A stretch of DNA of 64,000 bases from Cylicocyclus nassatus (GCA_958299035.1 CATQJL010000305.1:74492792-74556791), one strand, 5' to 3'. Positions 47,903 through 60,207 are shown, numbered from the stretch's first letter. Notes: generated from the letters alone by a model not told the origin. Numbers and translations: made by a program.

Positions 47903-48281
47903 GAAAGGTGTGCCTAGTGATTTCTGGACACTTATGAGTTTTCAACATAAAAAAAATTCATAACTGTGTAGATGTACATCTTGTACGTCGAGATAGTAAT
48001 CGCTCGAGCAGTTTCGTCCTCCGCTTTCAGAAAATATATATACCATGCCTGGGGTCCGCTGAAAAAAGTGCCGGGTGAAGGGTGGGTGAGACTTTTATAA
48101 TGAGAGTGCTCAAGTAGACGTCTTTTCACAATGGTAAAAAAGCCTCCACTTGAGCACTCCCATTATAAAAGTCTCACTCACCCTTCACCCGGCACTTTTT
48201 CAACGGACCCCAGGCAAAGTTGATATTTTCTGAAGCCGGAGGACGAGGCGGTTCCAATGGTGGCCATCTAGGTGCACAAGA
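47903..48281. mobile_element. Palindromic MITE, left part, with a 69 bp-arm hairpin
   Basis: 48047-48215 is a near-perfect hairpin: GCCTGGGGTCCGCTGAAAAA at the left pairs with its inverse at the right. Flanking sequence (47903-48046 and 48216-48275) repeats in inverted, diverged form at 53030-53400, on the other side of the LINE. TGGCCATCTAGGTGCA (48261-48276) faces TGCACCTAGATGGCCA (53034-53049). Confidence 0.75.
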
Positions 48282-48313
48282 TTCATTTCATTTCATTTCA
48301 TTTCATTTCATTT
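48281..48313 (+). repeat. ATTTC microsatellite (LINE 3' tail)
   Basis: Six or so ATTTC units. On the LINE strand this reads GAAAT repeats at the extreme 3' end, as expected for target-primed insertion of CR1/Jockey-like elements that lack a poly(A) tail. Confidence 0.85.
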
Positions 48314-49082
48314 GTACGCTCAAGGCGTTCCATAAAAAAAAGACACATCAAGAAGTTAGTAATACAGCGGAAACGAACAAAACATGTAAACAAATGCAGA
48401 CATCATCATGTCAGTCCGAGTCTGATCCTAATCAGACTAATGTGAGAAGGTAAAACAGCTTGCACTGAATATGTTGGTAGGCTAATAGATAAGTATGCAG
48501 ATGTAGGCAAGAGATTTATAACTCCAAAACTTTGAATCCGTGGAGATGGGACGCATGCCCCCTCGTTGCCAGCGGAACGATCTTTAGTTACTCTTAAAAG
48601 CAATCCGGCGGCTTATAAGGCAGGTCTACTGGCTCAGGTATAATAACCATAACCCAACCTAGCCGGAATGCTGGGGAGGCCCAATGACCCCAAATGTGAA
48701 ACGATTCTCATTGAATCCATTTGTTGAAATAGCAAGCTGTACGATTGACTACTAGATAGCTGAACGAAAAAGACTCGGACTGAGATGCTGATGAAACTGT
48801 GGTAGTGACTAGAACAAAACGAGTACACCAAAAATAAAAGTTTGACGCAACGTGAGGAGATACACGAGAGGCGCCAAAGAAATAATTTACAGCCACAACT
48901 GAACCCGCAAGTCAATGCAAGATCACCAAGCACCTGAAAAGACAGGTTTTAGAGGTAAAATGGAGAAGAAAGGTGATAGAAAACAAAGCCCAAAGCGATT
49001 CCATCCGCCATCATAGCACGTCCAAAGCACCCAATGGAAGCCCAAAAGGTCTAATGCAGAAGGCTCGCCCTGTCATGCAACA

Positions 49083-51917
49083 CTAATCAGTGTTAGCGAT
49101 ACTTGACAAGTCAACCCTTCTCAGTCTACTCCTGAAAATATGACTACTCTTTGCACTAGTGGTCTCAACCGGGAGGTGCGAAAGCCACCTAGCCGACCTG
49201 TAGAACACGTTGTTGAACATCAGCAAGTATCTCTTGCGCCGGATTCTTGGATATTGCAAGTTAAAAGAGCCTGCCCTTTCGCTTGTAGGAACAAAAATCC
49301 AGTATTTACTGGCTTTTAGCTTGTTCTCTCTTCTCAGAACTTGAAAACAAAATACAAGATCCAAGAAAGCACGACGGTTTGTTAAGGATTTCATATGAAA
49401 CCTCTCAAGCCGGGTCTGGTAATCGGGAGGGGTGGTTCCGGGCGATAAACGTTTATACAACAGTCGTGTAAAAAGCTGTTGAACCTTTTCAATTTTGCGA
49501 ATATCCTTTTACGAAAGGGGGACCAGACCTGAGAACAGTATTCTAAATGAGGAAGAACTAATGCTTTATAGAGCGGTATAAGTATCTTCGGAGAACTAGC
49601 ATTAGTGTTGCGGAAAAGCAGAAAGAGTGAAGAATAAGCTTTTTTGACTAACGTATTGATATGCTCAGTGAAGTTAAGATTTGTATCAATCACGACACCC
49701 AAATCTCTAACAGTATCACAACTCTTCAATATAGAGCCTTTGATGTGATACGAGGTAGTCTTTCCACCTCCAAGATGAAGCACTGAGCATTTGTCAAAAT
49801 TTAACGCTAATTCCCAGACCTCACACCAATTGGTCAAATTATCAAGAGACCTTTGCAAGTCCATTTGAATCTCTGGAGCTACTTCCGGATCATAGACTGC
49901 AAAAATCTTTATGTCATCAGCATACATCCGGATGTGTACGCTAGCGGAAGTCCTCAAAGTAGAAGGTAGGTCAAGGGTGTAAATCAGGAAAAGCAAGGGG
50001 GCTAAGACACCACCCTGTGGAACACCACTAGTGCAGAAGTACTTTTTGGAGTAACGATGATCAACTCTCACAGTCATATACCAATCATGCAAATAAGAAG
50101 TCAACCACAAAAGAAGATTTCCTTTAATCCCTAATTTGTTCATTTTAGTTAGTAATTTAGCATGACAGACCTTATCAAACGCTTTCGAGAGATCAACATA
50201 AACAATATCAACCGATTTGCCCTCGTTGATTGCTAAGCTCCACTCGAACACACTATCAACCAGATTTGTTGTGGTGGAAGCTCCATTCAAAAAGCCATGT
50301 TGTTCATCGGGGATCAAATCCGAAACCTAAAGCCATTCCAAAAGTTTTTCACGTATGATTCTTTCCATGATCTTAACAGGAGTGGGAAGCAAGCTAATTG
50401 GACGGAACTTATCAATTCAACATGCTCCGTCAGTTTTTGGAATTGCTGTAACCAAAGCTTCTTTCCACAAGTCAGGGACCTCCCCCCACAACATCGAAAT
50501 GTTGAATATATGTGCAAGCGGAGCCGCAAGCGACGAGGCGCATTTTAGGTATACTATCTGAGGGATGCTATCAAATGTTTCAGTTATGGAAGGTTTTAGT
50601 TTGATAAGGAACTGGTAGACATTTGCGGGATGAAAATGAACATTATTGCAAAAATGGCGAGGAAGCACTGCATCAGCGCTTATTCTGTCAGTATCACTAT
50701 CACTGTCATTAATAGCGACAGGAGAGTAAACGCTGGCAAAATAGGCACCAAGAGCATCTGCCTTATCTTTATCGCTAACATAAGAGGTACCAGAAGAACT
50801 TGTCAAAGTAGAGAAATGTTGGGAGGGCTTCATTTTATTCTTCAAATACGAAAAAAGATATTTAGACGACTTTCTTCTAGCAAGCATTCGTTCGCGATAT
50901 GACAAATATTTTTTATGTGATAGTCTATATCAGCACAAACTTTTTTATACAACGGGCAACTCAAAGGATTGGGCAGAGTATCAAAAAGACGTTGTTTTTG
51001 AGATATTAAGGCACGAATGTGTGGTGGCAGGTCGATCTTATGAATACCAGGAACTTTGACCCTAATCGGAACAAATTTGCTAAAGGCTTCATAAACTGTT
51101 AGGCAAAATCTTTTGTAGACTTCAGAACATGAGGTATAATTATTGAATAAGGAGAGCCAATCTACACTAAAGAAGTAAGAATCAAGAGAGGAATAGTCAA
51201 CACTGAGAAAATCAGGCAAGGGTAATGTGGAAGCAGAGGAATTCGAAAATTCGATCTCGAAGGTGACAATCCTATGATCCGAGGACCCAAGTGGCTGAAG
51301 TGTGCCCACATGCGAGATGAGTGGAAAGGCCGAGAGCACAATGTCGAGAGTATTGCTATCATGAGTCGGTGAGGTCACATATTGCTTTAGTCTACAGTTG
51401 TTTACAAACTCCAGAAAAGGGCAAGAGGCAGCATTGAGGGATTTCTTGGCCATCCAATCAATTTGCAAATTGAAATCTCCGAGTATGATAGTTGGAATAT
51501 TCTCAGAAGCAAAATTGCTAAGAATCTCCAGTAGTTCATCATCATCATTACTATTCGAATTAGGTGGGCGGTAAACCGTGATAACTGCATTTGGCACCCT
51601 CGGTCAATGTCAAAAACTTTAATTCCGAGTAAATCAGCTTTGATTTCAACGTTCAAATCAACACATGTGGCGAGAAAATGGCTTTTAATAATGCAACAAA
51701 CTCCACCACCTTTGCGTCTACGTCGATCAGCTCGGTAGATCAAGTATGGTAAACCTCCAACAATTTCAGAATCCAAAATGTGAGAATTGAGCCAGGTTTC
51801 ATTGATAAAAATTAAATCGGGCTTGTGATGGCAGATGAAGCTTTGCAAGAGATGTATTTTGTTGCAGAGACTACGAGCATTAATTAGGCATATTTTAGAT
51901 GGAGGAAGACCATGCAC
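49083..51917 (-). pseudogene. LINE ORF2 (endonuclease plus reverse transcriptase), frameshifted
   Basis: Order on the minus strand: an APE-type endonuclease with INARSLCNK near 51880, INETWL, then GDFNLQIDW (near 51470) and SDHRIVTFE (near 51265); then a linker; then RT with PDEQHGFL (about 50310), VDLSKAFDKV, SGVPQGGVLAPLLF and the catalytic MYADDIKIF (near 49920). The C-terminal part runs to 49083 (TGA-side residues VDLSSIANTD). The frame changes near 51600, 50880, 50420-50310 and 49450, so it cannot encode an intact enzyme. Catalytic residues are otherwise retained. Confidence 0.93.
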
Positions 51918-51919
51918 AC

Positions 51920-52588
51920 CTAAGCGTTTCCCTGAAAAGCGTGAGGAAGCGCGGAGATGTGTACCACTTCATCACGGTAGACTACCCATTCTTTTTTCAA
52001 TTTACCCCTGTTGCGTTGACGAGCTTCGATTCTGAGCTCGTAATCCCTCTTACGCTCCTCTGGAGTCATACTTTTCCTAACGTACACGTTAGGAAAAGTA
52101 GAGCGACGCAACAGCCTGGAATTGGTCAGGGCTGTGCGCCAGTGGGACCTCGATGGCAGCACAACCTTGACCAGCCTTGGCCTAGCGGAGTTGAAGCTGC
52201 CCATACGATAGATCTCTACCGGACGGCATTCGACCCTGAGCACCTCCAGGATATTGCACATCTTTTGCTCAAGATCAAGTTGCCTCTCCTGGTAGCCGAC
52301 ATCCCCCTCAGCCTCGCTGACCCCGCTAAAGACCACACTCCGAGCCCTTTTCTCGGCGCTCGGATCAATAGTGGTCACCCCCGATTCTTTTTCACAAAGG
52401 AGGGCAAGCAACTTGTCAATCAATGGATCACTATTCCTCTCACGTATGCAAGCGATCAAATTTTCAATCGACATTTCGCTGAAGTCAGACATGACCGTTT
52501 GACTACTAGCATCGGCATAATCCCTTTGGGAAGATGAAGATGGACTAGTAGACGAAGTCTTTTTAGAGGTACGCGTACTTCTGGTCAT
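51920..52588 (-). CDS. LINE ORF1 protein
   Basis: 222 intact codons from ATG, ending three bases before ORF2 begins. A Ser/Thr-rich N-terminus (STSPSSSSQRD) is followed by a segment with SVVFSGVSEAEGD and VLRVECRPVEIYRMG, then RPRLVKVVLPSRSHWRTAL and NVYVRKSMTPEERKRDYELR. This has the look of the RNA-binding (RRM-like) domain of LINE ORF1 proteins, which coat element RNA. It has no stop or frameshift. Confidence 0.85.
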   Translation of the reverse strand: MTRSTRTSKKTSSTSPSSSSQRDYADASSQTVMSDFSEMSIENLIACIRERNSDPLIDKLLALLCEKESGVTTIDPSAEKRARSVVFSGVSEAEGDVGYQERQLDLEQKMCNILEVLRVECRPVEIYRMGSFNSARPRLVKVVLPSRSHWRTALTNSRLLRRSTFPNVYVRKSMTPEERKRDYELRIEARQRNRGKLKKEWVVYRDEVVHISALPHAFQGNA

Positions 52589-53029
52589 GACTGATTCAAC
52601 AAAAAGATTGGAAAATCAAACGATCACAAGAAAATGAGCAGCAATGCAGTGAGCAGCAACGTTTGCTACAAAATCACCAACAAGCAAATAAGAAAAACAC
52701 CACAGAGGATAAAAAGGAGAGGAAGGATTGAGAGGAATGATAGGCAGGATATATGATTAGATAGATAATCGACCTACCCCACGCGCGAAAGAGTCACAAG
52801 ATCGATTGGCAACCACCACAAGTAGGAAGAAGATAAAATTAAACAAAACAAAAATGGCGGAATATGAGAGGGTGGTGCCAGAAACAACAGTGAGAAGAGA
52901 GGAAGGAGTGGAAGCAAAAAATGAAGAAGAAACACGACAAAATCAGAAAAAACTACTGAGGAACGAGGGGCGCTGACGGCTAAAGGAGATCCGACCGCTC
53001 AGCGCGCCGGCAGTGATAAGGAATGACGA

Positions 53030-53420
53030 TGCAATGCACCTAGATGGCCACCATTCATCAACAAAGGTCATGAATTTTTTTACGTTCAAAGCTCGAAAAT
53101 CTCCAAAAATCACTAGGCACACCCTTCGTCCAGGCACTTTTTGAATGGATCTCTGACATGCTGTATATTTTCTGAAAGCGAAGGACGAGGCGGCTTCGAT
53201 GTTAATCATCTCGACGTGTTCTTCGTCTACAGAAGTTGTGACTTTTTATCTAAAAGTTCGTAAATATTTTGAAATCACTACCCACGAGCTTCGCCAGTCA
53301 CTTTTTTGAAATGACTCCAGACAAACTCCCAGACGAACTATATAATTCCTGAAAGTGGAAGAAAAGTTGGTTCTGAAAACAATTTTCTTGCTGATGTTGA
53401 CGTTGCCGTTCATCTACAGC
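53030..53420. mobile_element. Palindromic MITE, right part
   Basis: Inverted and diverged counterpart of 47903-48275, for example TATATTTTCTGAAAGCGAAG near 53160 and CACTAGGCACACCCTTCG near 53113. A second decayed unit follows to about 53400. Confidence 0.6.
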
Positions 53421-54100
53421 AGTTATAAATTTTTTCTTTCAAAAAGTGAATGCTCATAAAGTCTACTTCATTCCCGAAACAGATGTTCTTGCATACACAT
53501 ATTCTACTCTATGGTATTTTCGAAAACACACAGTTTTTGTAGAATTTCCAATCCTACTTCAATCTTTACAAAAAAGACAGTAAATGATGGTAGAGAACAG
53601 AATTGATAAAACCTTGATTAGAGAGAATGATGAGAGAACACCATCTCTCCCCTCTCCCTCCCCCCCCCCTCTTTGGTCGACATTTTACATTTTCACGATC
53701 AAGTGAAACACCCTTCACCCAGGAGGAGTCATTCTCACCTTATCGCACCTATGCTCGACGGTATTTTCATTTGCGTTTGGTAGCGGCGGGCTCGGATCGG
53801 CCACCGGCGGCGCGGCCTGAAGTTTGCCTGTCCTTGTAGTTCTAGCTATGGGCGGCATCCGGGACTACTAAGAGGCAAATTTTAGGCCTAAAAGACTATC
53901 TTCTTCTTCTTTGACTCAGTCATCGCTTAGATAGGAAGATTACTACATCTTTACGAAAGCTCGGCAGCCCTCACTCTCACTTGACGGGACGCCGGGCTAC
54001 TTTGAAGGTAGCGTAAACCTAAAATCTAAGTTACCCATTTCTCTATACCATGTATATCTAGGGCCCAGAAGAAGACCAACTGCGTTGGTAAATTCTCCCA
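53421..54100. other. No gene supported
   Basis: Contains a C-run near 53660 and a 70-codon plus ORF (53627-53839) with PLPPPPLF low complexity. No splice or promoter support. Confidence 0.35.
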
Positions 54101-54160
54101 ATGTTGCTCCTAAGCGGAGAAAACCCGCCTGATTCTCTTTTCGCTCCGCCCCTTTCTTTT

Positions 54161-54350
54161 CGGTCCGCCTGCTTCGGACGAATCCACACAGCGTATGTTG
54201 CAGCTGCAGTTGCAGTTGCGACTGCTCTTGCAACTGCAACTGCAGCTGCTTTTTGCGGTCCGCCTTCTTCCGACGAATCCACGACAGCATACGCTGCAGT
54301 TGCTGTTGCAGCTGCAGGCTGTCATGCACTTGCAGCTGCTCCTCGCAGGC
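54161..54350 (+). repeat. Two about 96 bp units rich in CTGCAG/TTGCAG
   Basis: Each unit begins CGGTCCGCCT(G/T)CTTC, then CGACGAATCCAC, then a run of TTGCAG/CTGCAG hexamers. Because the hexamer is near-palindromic, all frames on both strands are open (poly-Ala/Val, Leu-Gln, Cys-Ser repeats), so the 110-141 codon ORFs here are artefacts. Confidence 0.75.
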
Positions 54351-54539
54351 ATGCCGACGGGTCGAGCAATTCGAAACTCGCCCTCCCTCTGAAGAGAGGG
54401 TCCCCGAGAATCGGGGTTTTTTGGGGGGTTTTGGAGAATCTTATTATCACAACTGTAATCAGGGGCAGAAAGGCCCCAGAATAACAAATACATGGAAGGC
54501 GAAATTTTGGGTGCACGCTGCAATGGTCGAGCCAAAATA

Positions 54540-55125
54540 GTTTATCTTTTGTAGTAGATAATATGTAATATAGTGGCTTGTTCTTAACAGCGTATTGATA
54601 GTAACTAGTAAAGGGTGACTAGTAAAGGTTTGCTTGAAGTGGAGCTCTGAAGCCAAATTCATTATGGAAGCAACTTGCATGAAAGTTTGGCAAGGTTGCA
54701 GTCTGCATCTTTTGTCACTACTTTTTATTTTTTGCATTTTCGCTTGAAGATATAGAAAGTGATATAAACAATAGAATGCACTGGGGATGGTTAACTGTCG
54801 GGACTATGCATGTTAGCAGTTGTTCTTATTGTATTAGTCTGGTGTATGTCGGAAGGAGCGCATTTCGTCAGTCGCTATTGCCACAATGGATCCGTACTCT
54901 AACAAAGGAAGCTTTTTAAACTCCGAAAATTTTGTCAGTATTCAAGAAAGCACAGAGGGAGAATAACCTAGTGAGATCCGGAAGAAACATAGTAGATTTA
55001 GACTCTTCTAGGTGGTCTCTTAGCTATTGATACCCGACCAATATGCGCCATTCGACCGTCTCCCGTATTAGTTTTAGGCATTTTCCTAGTATGTCGACGT
55101 CAGAGATAAGTGAAACTCTTTGTGA
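54540..55125. other. No recognisable feature
   Basis: AT-rich spacer before duplicated block D; small ORFs only. Confidence 0.4.
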
Positions 55126-55274
55126 TGCATAAAGGTAAATTGTGCATAACCATGAAGTGATATGAAAGATGTCACAAGAGCTGGAAAAAACTTTATAAGG
55201 GCTTGGTATCATCGAAAACGAGTCAATTGAATTATATCAAATGAATACAGTAGTTTAAAAATTAAGCACGACTA

Positions 55275-55836
55275 CTCAGATAATCGCCGGGGGCAAGCGG
55301 TGCCCAAACTCGCGCTTTTCTGGTCAGCGGAATTTTGGGGCGTCGCCAAACCTTTAGCAAGCGCCACTTCTGTGCTCTGGCAGCGGGAGGCAGTACAGAA
55401 TCTTCTGAGGGCGCTCGTTAAAGAATTTTTTCAGTGAGCGCTGGCTAAACTTTCAGCAGGCGCTAAGACTACTCTTTGTACGCAGTTTCGGGCGTACGCC
55501 GAGCAAAGGTGAGACTCTGTGTAACAGAGGTGCCATCGACGATTTGATTACCTGAGTTTGGGATACCTGCTCCCATCGGAAGGTACCTACGGGCTGTGCG
55601 GTCCTTCACAAAGGATCGTGCGGCCCTCAATAGTTTTGTATATTCTCGCGGAAAATCCACGAAAACGCGGCCATGCGCCGCAACTAATCCATGAAAAAAT
55701 CGCAACTGCTCTTCAAGCATAAAACAAAAATTTGGGCAACATTCTCCCAAATTTCTGCAGACTGGACCGCAAATCATTTTCCGGTGCCCGCTTGCCCATG
55801 AATCGTATGGCCGCCTGCTCGCGACGATTATCTGAG
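55275..55836. mobile_element. CTCAGATAATCGC-ended MITE (block D)
   Basis: 562 bp partner of 30605-31158, TA-flanked, with the same internal hairpins. The right end has one change (GCGACGATTATCTGAG). Confidence 0.8.
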
Positions 55837-56678
55837 TAGTAGCCTGATGATAAAGAAAATTCTAGCACGGCACGGAGAATCTTATCGGAAAAGTGTCTTT
55901 CCCTTCAAAAGTAAGTTATTTGCAAACCATATATTGGTTATGCCCAACAATGCTGATTATGGTATTTTCTGGATGTCGCACTTGAAGTATAAGTATCCAT
56001 TTCTTTTTATTATAGTCATGGAAATGCTATCAACTACGTTTTGTTCATTTGCATACCAAAACTCAGCGGTAGTAGTTAATGTGCTTTTAACTGTTAACTG
56101 CTAACGAACGTATGAACTATGCTGACAGTTGAGTGACGGTGATACTTTCTATTTTGGTGGAATTATGATACGTTCAAGCCATGTGTAACCAAATCCATCT
56201 GATTGTTAAACGCTTTTTGTACTATACTGCCGTCACCTAACTAAATGAGGCATTTATGTTCGGTGACTGTGCTATTTAGTTGATTTTTGCAGAATCGACA
56301 GGTTCGGCCATTTTGCATGAGAATTTGATTGCTTGATTTGTTATGTAAAATATATACATGTAAATGATGTGCCTCATGCTGAATTGTCAACAGTATTCCC
56401 AGCATTTTCTTTTACATAAATGCATAATTAGCATCTGTCGTTGATCGCCTGCATCAACGTTGACCATCAACTAAGCTTCTATTGTATAGATTCATAACAA
56501 ATGAAGCCCGGATTGTCATAACTTTTCATTGTCACACTTCACATTTAAAAGCAGTGGCTCGGCAAATTTGAACATTTTTGCCCACAAACCCCTGCTGGCA
56601 AACGTGTCGCGCTAGCACGAATTGAGAATATTCTCCTCCCACCGTTAAAGGAGCCTGCCGCAGTGAAGGTAGGGACTA

Positions 56679-56797
56679 TATGTCGCCGAAAGTGGGAGGT
56701 CCCGTCGGACATTTGTGACAAATACATCTTCTAATACAGCACAGGCTGAGTATCTGCTGCATTGCCCGCGCAGGAACCTCCTTCTTTCGGCGACATA
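56679..56797. mobile_element. 119 bp MITE with TATGTCGCCGAAAG ends (block D)
   Basis: Partner of 31988-32105; here its right end is followed directly by GAGTCCTTT, the empty target of the MITE found in block C. Confidence 0.75.
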
Positions 56798-57189
56798 GAG
56801 TCCTTTACCCCCGCAATGATAACCATAGGGGTCCCGCACAACCCTGCGTCTTCAACCTTGGCGGAAACTATTTCACTCACAAAATCATGATGAAAGGTCC
56901 GTAAAATGCGTGTTTTTGCCATCTTCACGCTCTTCAAGGTCGATTTTCTTATCAGCGCTTTGGATAACCCCAAGGAGCAAAAATTCTGTATTTTGTTTTG
57001 TGTTCAGTTTTGCCGAGCCCTGCCTTTGATATTTTTACCTATCACTTCAGCCGCCAATTCACGAGCTTGATTGCTCACTGGCGCTTACTTTCATGTACAA
57101 TATATATTAGTCTGAAATGTAAACTGCTTTCCTGGATTGAGCACTTATATAATGCGTATCCAAATTAGTGTTTTATATATATATATATA

Positions 57190-57867
57190 CAGGGTGCCCC
57201 AAAAGTAAGTATACACTTTTCAATCGTTAATATCTCTCTTTTCATTGTGTCTTTTTTCGCCATTCAAACACCATTCTGTAGAGGAGGCTTCAACTTAGAT
57301 TCTCAATATCGAGCGAATCACCGATCGCTTTTCCTTACTGTAGGATTACTGTAGAAACTTCGATAAGGATTTTAGGCCATTGGAAGCCATATTCTGCTTC
57401 GAAACAAAGCCAAACAAGCCAAAATCTCTTGTACTATGGTAATGAAAGCCGCTAATTTCGAATATGAAATTTCCACTTTACTATGATGCTTCTTTCCAAA
57501 GTTATCCAGGTAAACCGTAATAAGCGAATTTCCAGTATTTGTCAGAAATGTGATTACACCGTCAAAAAATTTGAAAACACTCATAAGAAGTTGTGTAGTG
57601 GAATCAGCGTACGCAAATACCCTAGTACACAATTTTTCAGATTTTTCGAAAAGAATTCTGTCAGATTGCATATTTCACAGTGGTTCCACTTGCTGGAAGT
57701 TCTTACCGTAATCCTACAGTAACAAAGAGCGATCAGTGATTCGTTCAATGCCGCAACTCTAAGTTGAAGCCTCCTCTACAGAATGGTGTTTGACTGGCGA
57801 AAGAAGACCCATTGGGAAGAGAGATATTGACGATTGGAAAGTGTGTACTTACTTTTGGGACACCCTG
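57190..57867. mobile_element. CAGGGTGCCCC-type MITE (copy 4)
   Basis: 678 bp partner of 33801-34477 at the same (TA)n site upstream of the secreted-protein gene. Confidence 0.92.
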
Positions 57868-57970
57868 TATATAATAAAAGGTCCTAAGTGCTCAGTTCTG
57901 AGTGAGCATAGTTGGTTAACAGACCATTTTCAATAGGTTCCGTATTATTCTGTTTACAGACAACGGTTGG

Positions 57971-57980
57971 ATATATAAAG
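57971..57980 (+). promoter_or_regulatory. TATA box upstream of secreted-protein gene copy 2
   Basis: ATATATAAAG about 130 bp before the ATG; identical to copy 1. Confidence 0.45.
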
Positions 57981-58110
57981 CGGCTACTGTTGATGTAATA
58001 GGGTTTCCTAGCATGGTGCTCAGTGCCATAAAGCTTTCCTTGACTGGCATCTAAATAACGCCCTCTTGAACTTTTCACATCTCTATTTTCATACAGAATA
58101 TAAGTTCTAG

Positions 58111-58715
58111 ATGCGGTACGGTCTGCTGCTGTTAGGCCTCGCAATAGCTTGTTCAGCTGAAATCTGTGACAAGTTAATGGTGACAATTTTCGACGGCGCT
58201 CCTCCTGGCTTCATCGAAATAGCGGAGAAGACCTTGAAAAGAAAACTGGCATGTGTCTTTGAAGAACTTCCTTTCTTTTTTTTTCAAAAAAAAAGACGAA
58301 TTCGTATAATTTAGGCTCCGCAGACGAAATTCAAGGTGATATTGGTTCACGTAGATCCCCATGATGGTATATCGTCGGAAACTTATCTAAACGTCATCGG
58401 CGTTGTAAGCTTTAAAAACGCAATCCACACTTTTCATGATTATCCTTTGGCAGCTCAATTATACTTTCACTGCTTGAAAAATGATATCAACTTGATAAGA
58501 TCAAACAGTTGCAGCCAATCCGTGATAGTATGTGGAAGTTTGTCAAACCAGCTGTGAAGACGCTTGTAAATGTACCTAGCGATGAACCGTTCGCAAAGGC
58601 TCGTGAATGCGAGAAGAAAGGCTTCAAAGTAAAAACTAATCACTTTCCTCTGAGCGTGCTCTATAAGCTTGCTATGGACCAAGGTCTTCTTCATATTCCA
58701 AACAGTGATATATAA
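58111..58715 (+). CDS. Small secreted protein gene, copy 2 (three exons)
   Basis: Exons 58111-58254, 58315-58404 and 58515-58715, all phase 0, encode 144 residues: signal peptide MRYGLLLLGLAIACSA, then EICDKLMVTIFDGAPPGFIE, exon 2 with VILVHVDPHDGISSETYLNV, and exon 3 starting PIRDSMWKFVKPAVKTLV and ending GLLHIPNSDI. Compared with copy 1, exon 3 is two codons shorter near its start and five longer at its end, and replacements are scattered. Splice sites of both introns are kept. TATA box at 57971-57980, TTCTAG before ATG, AATAAA at 58744-58749. Function unknown; a secreted nematode effector or housekeeping factor cannot be told apart. Confidence 0.65.
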
Positions 58716-58743
58716 TGCTTGCTTAGACAGCAATGTAATCATC

Positions 58744-58749
58744 AATAAA
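58744..58749 (+). terminator. Poly(A) signal of secreted-protein gene copy 2
   Basis: AATAAA about 30 bp after the TAA stop. Confidence 0.6.
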
Positions 58750-59106
58750 GATTCATTGTACGATGAAATATATACGTTTATGAACTTGACAAGACATCTG
58801 GAACTATAACAACAGCAAATATTGGGGTACTTTTACTGACAATTAGAAATACTCATTAGATCTCTATATGATGTCATGCAGCAATAAGTGTGGTTTATCT
58901 GAGAGAGATCAGCTTTTCATACCATCAAAAAATATATCCGTTCAGAAAACCCTACAGAAATTTCGTGATATAAAAAAGCGCATTTTTAAGAGCTCGTATT
59001 GTCTTTCTATTAATTCTAGACTTGTCTTTTGTCTTCAATGTTCACCTTAGTCGTTTGAAAAAGTGATAAATTTTTAAAAGTTTTGTGAGTGTAATATAGC
59101 ATGTCG

Positions 59107-60207
59107 TTTAGATGGTCCGTAAGCTTTGCTGCATATCAAACATCAAAATATTTGTGAACAGCGGAAGTTGCTTAACACCATACTTTTCAAGATATCTTAT
59201 AAATCATTATCATTTGCTATTCCATAATGTAAACAAAACAGTTGCACTTTCCAACCATCTCACATATTCTCAAACCTTGTTGCAGAGAAGTTTTTTGACT
59301 ACTTGCAGTAGCCAAAACATTACGATTTTTTGACTACCAAGTAGTGCATAGAGATGTTGTGAGAAATTGGCAGCTTGATACTCAAACATTTGATATAATT
59401 GAATACATTGATAATCGAGACTTCTGGCCGTCAGAAACTTGAGCATTTGAATAGCTTAAAAAATGAAACTGTGACATTTTCAAAGCTTAAATTGTTATCC
59501 TTGCTTCGACCGAAATCGATCCCACTGAAGCTGGGGGATTTAGGAAACACAGTACACGAACTAGCCCCAAAGTATGGTCGTTCTTAAAAGAAAAAAAACC
59601 TATTGAGTTTTGACCTCGATACCCGCTCCGTAAATTATTGACAACCGAAGAGCTGTAAATGGGAAAAAAAACAAAATTTTTGTTGTTTTGCTTTTTTCGC
59701 TGAAATACATAATCATGGTCACTGTCGTATAAACCGTATTCGTCTAAAGCAAAACTCCATATGGTTATCAAAAGTATTGAGTAATGGAAGATTTAATCAC
59801 ATTTATGTCCGTCTTTTGAACAAATTATTTGCTTGTCTGATCGTCCAACCAGTCGGAATGATCCTATGATTTCGTAATAAAACAAGATCGTTTTGAAAGG
59901 CAGATGCAATGCATACTTCAGATGGATGAAAAATGGATGAAACTAAATGGCAACGCAAGAAAGCAGCCCGCCAACTGCCATTTTTGTACTTTCTGACAAA
60001 GTTAGATCTTCTACTTCATGGTCGAAGAAGAAACAACGCTTTGAATTAGTCCCTTCGCTAACAGATCGCTAACAGTTTCACAATTATAACTGTAAAAAAA
60101 TAAACAGAATTTGGAAATATATGTTTTCTGACCTGCTGGTTTTGAGGGGGGGCAACTCTCTTTCCAATACTCTCGAGTACACGCCTAAGTCAGGATGCCG
60201 TTCATTG
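59107..60207 (+). other. About 1.1 kb segment present in block D only
   Basis: Block C joins directly across this point (ATGTCGACAACGATAAC near 35715). The edges share TGTC, so a microhomology deletion in C is as likely as an insertion in D. No inverted ends were seen. A plus-strand frame at about 59302-59434 (ending IDNRDFWPSET and a stop) and one at 59399-59587 look weakly exon-like. Confidence 0.6.

Larger units (their letters stand above)
48282..53030 (-). mobile_element. CR1/Jockey-type LINE, nearly full length
   Basis: Runs 5' to 3' from about 53000 to 48282 on the minus strand. It has a 5' untranslated part (52589-53000), ORF1, ORF2, a 3' region of about 800 bp (48310-49080) and a microsatellite tail of GAAAT units (48281-48313). 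It is inserted in a palindromic MITE. The few frameshifts indicate a fairly young copy. The 5' boundary is approximate and no target duplication was resolved. Confidence 0.9.

Noticed and set aside
53840..54000. Possible small RNA gene between 53840 and 54000
   Set aside because: No spliced-leader, snRNA Sm site or snoRNA boxes were recognised.
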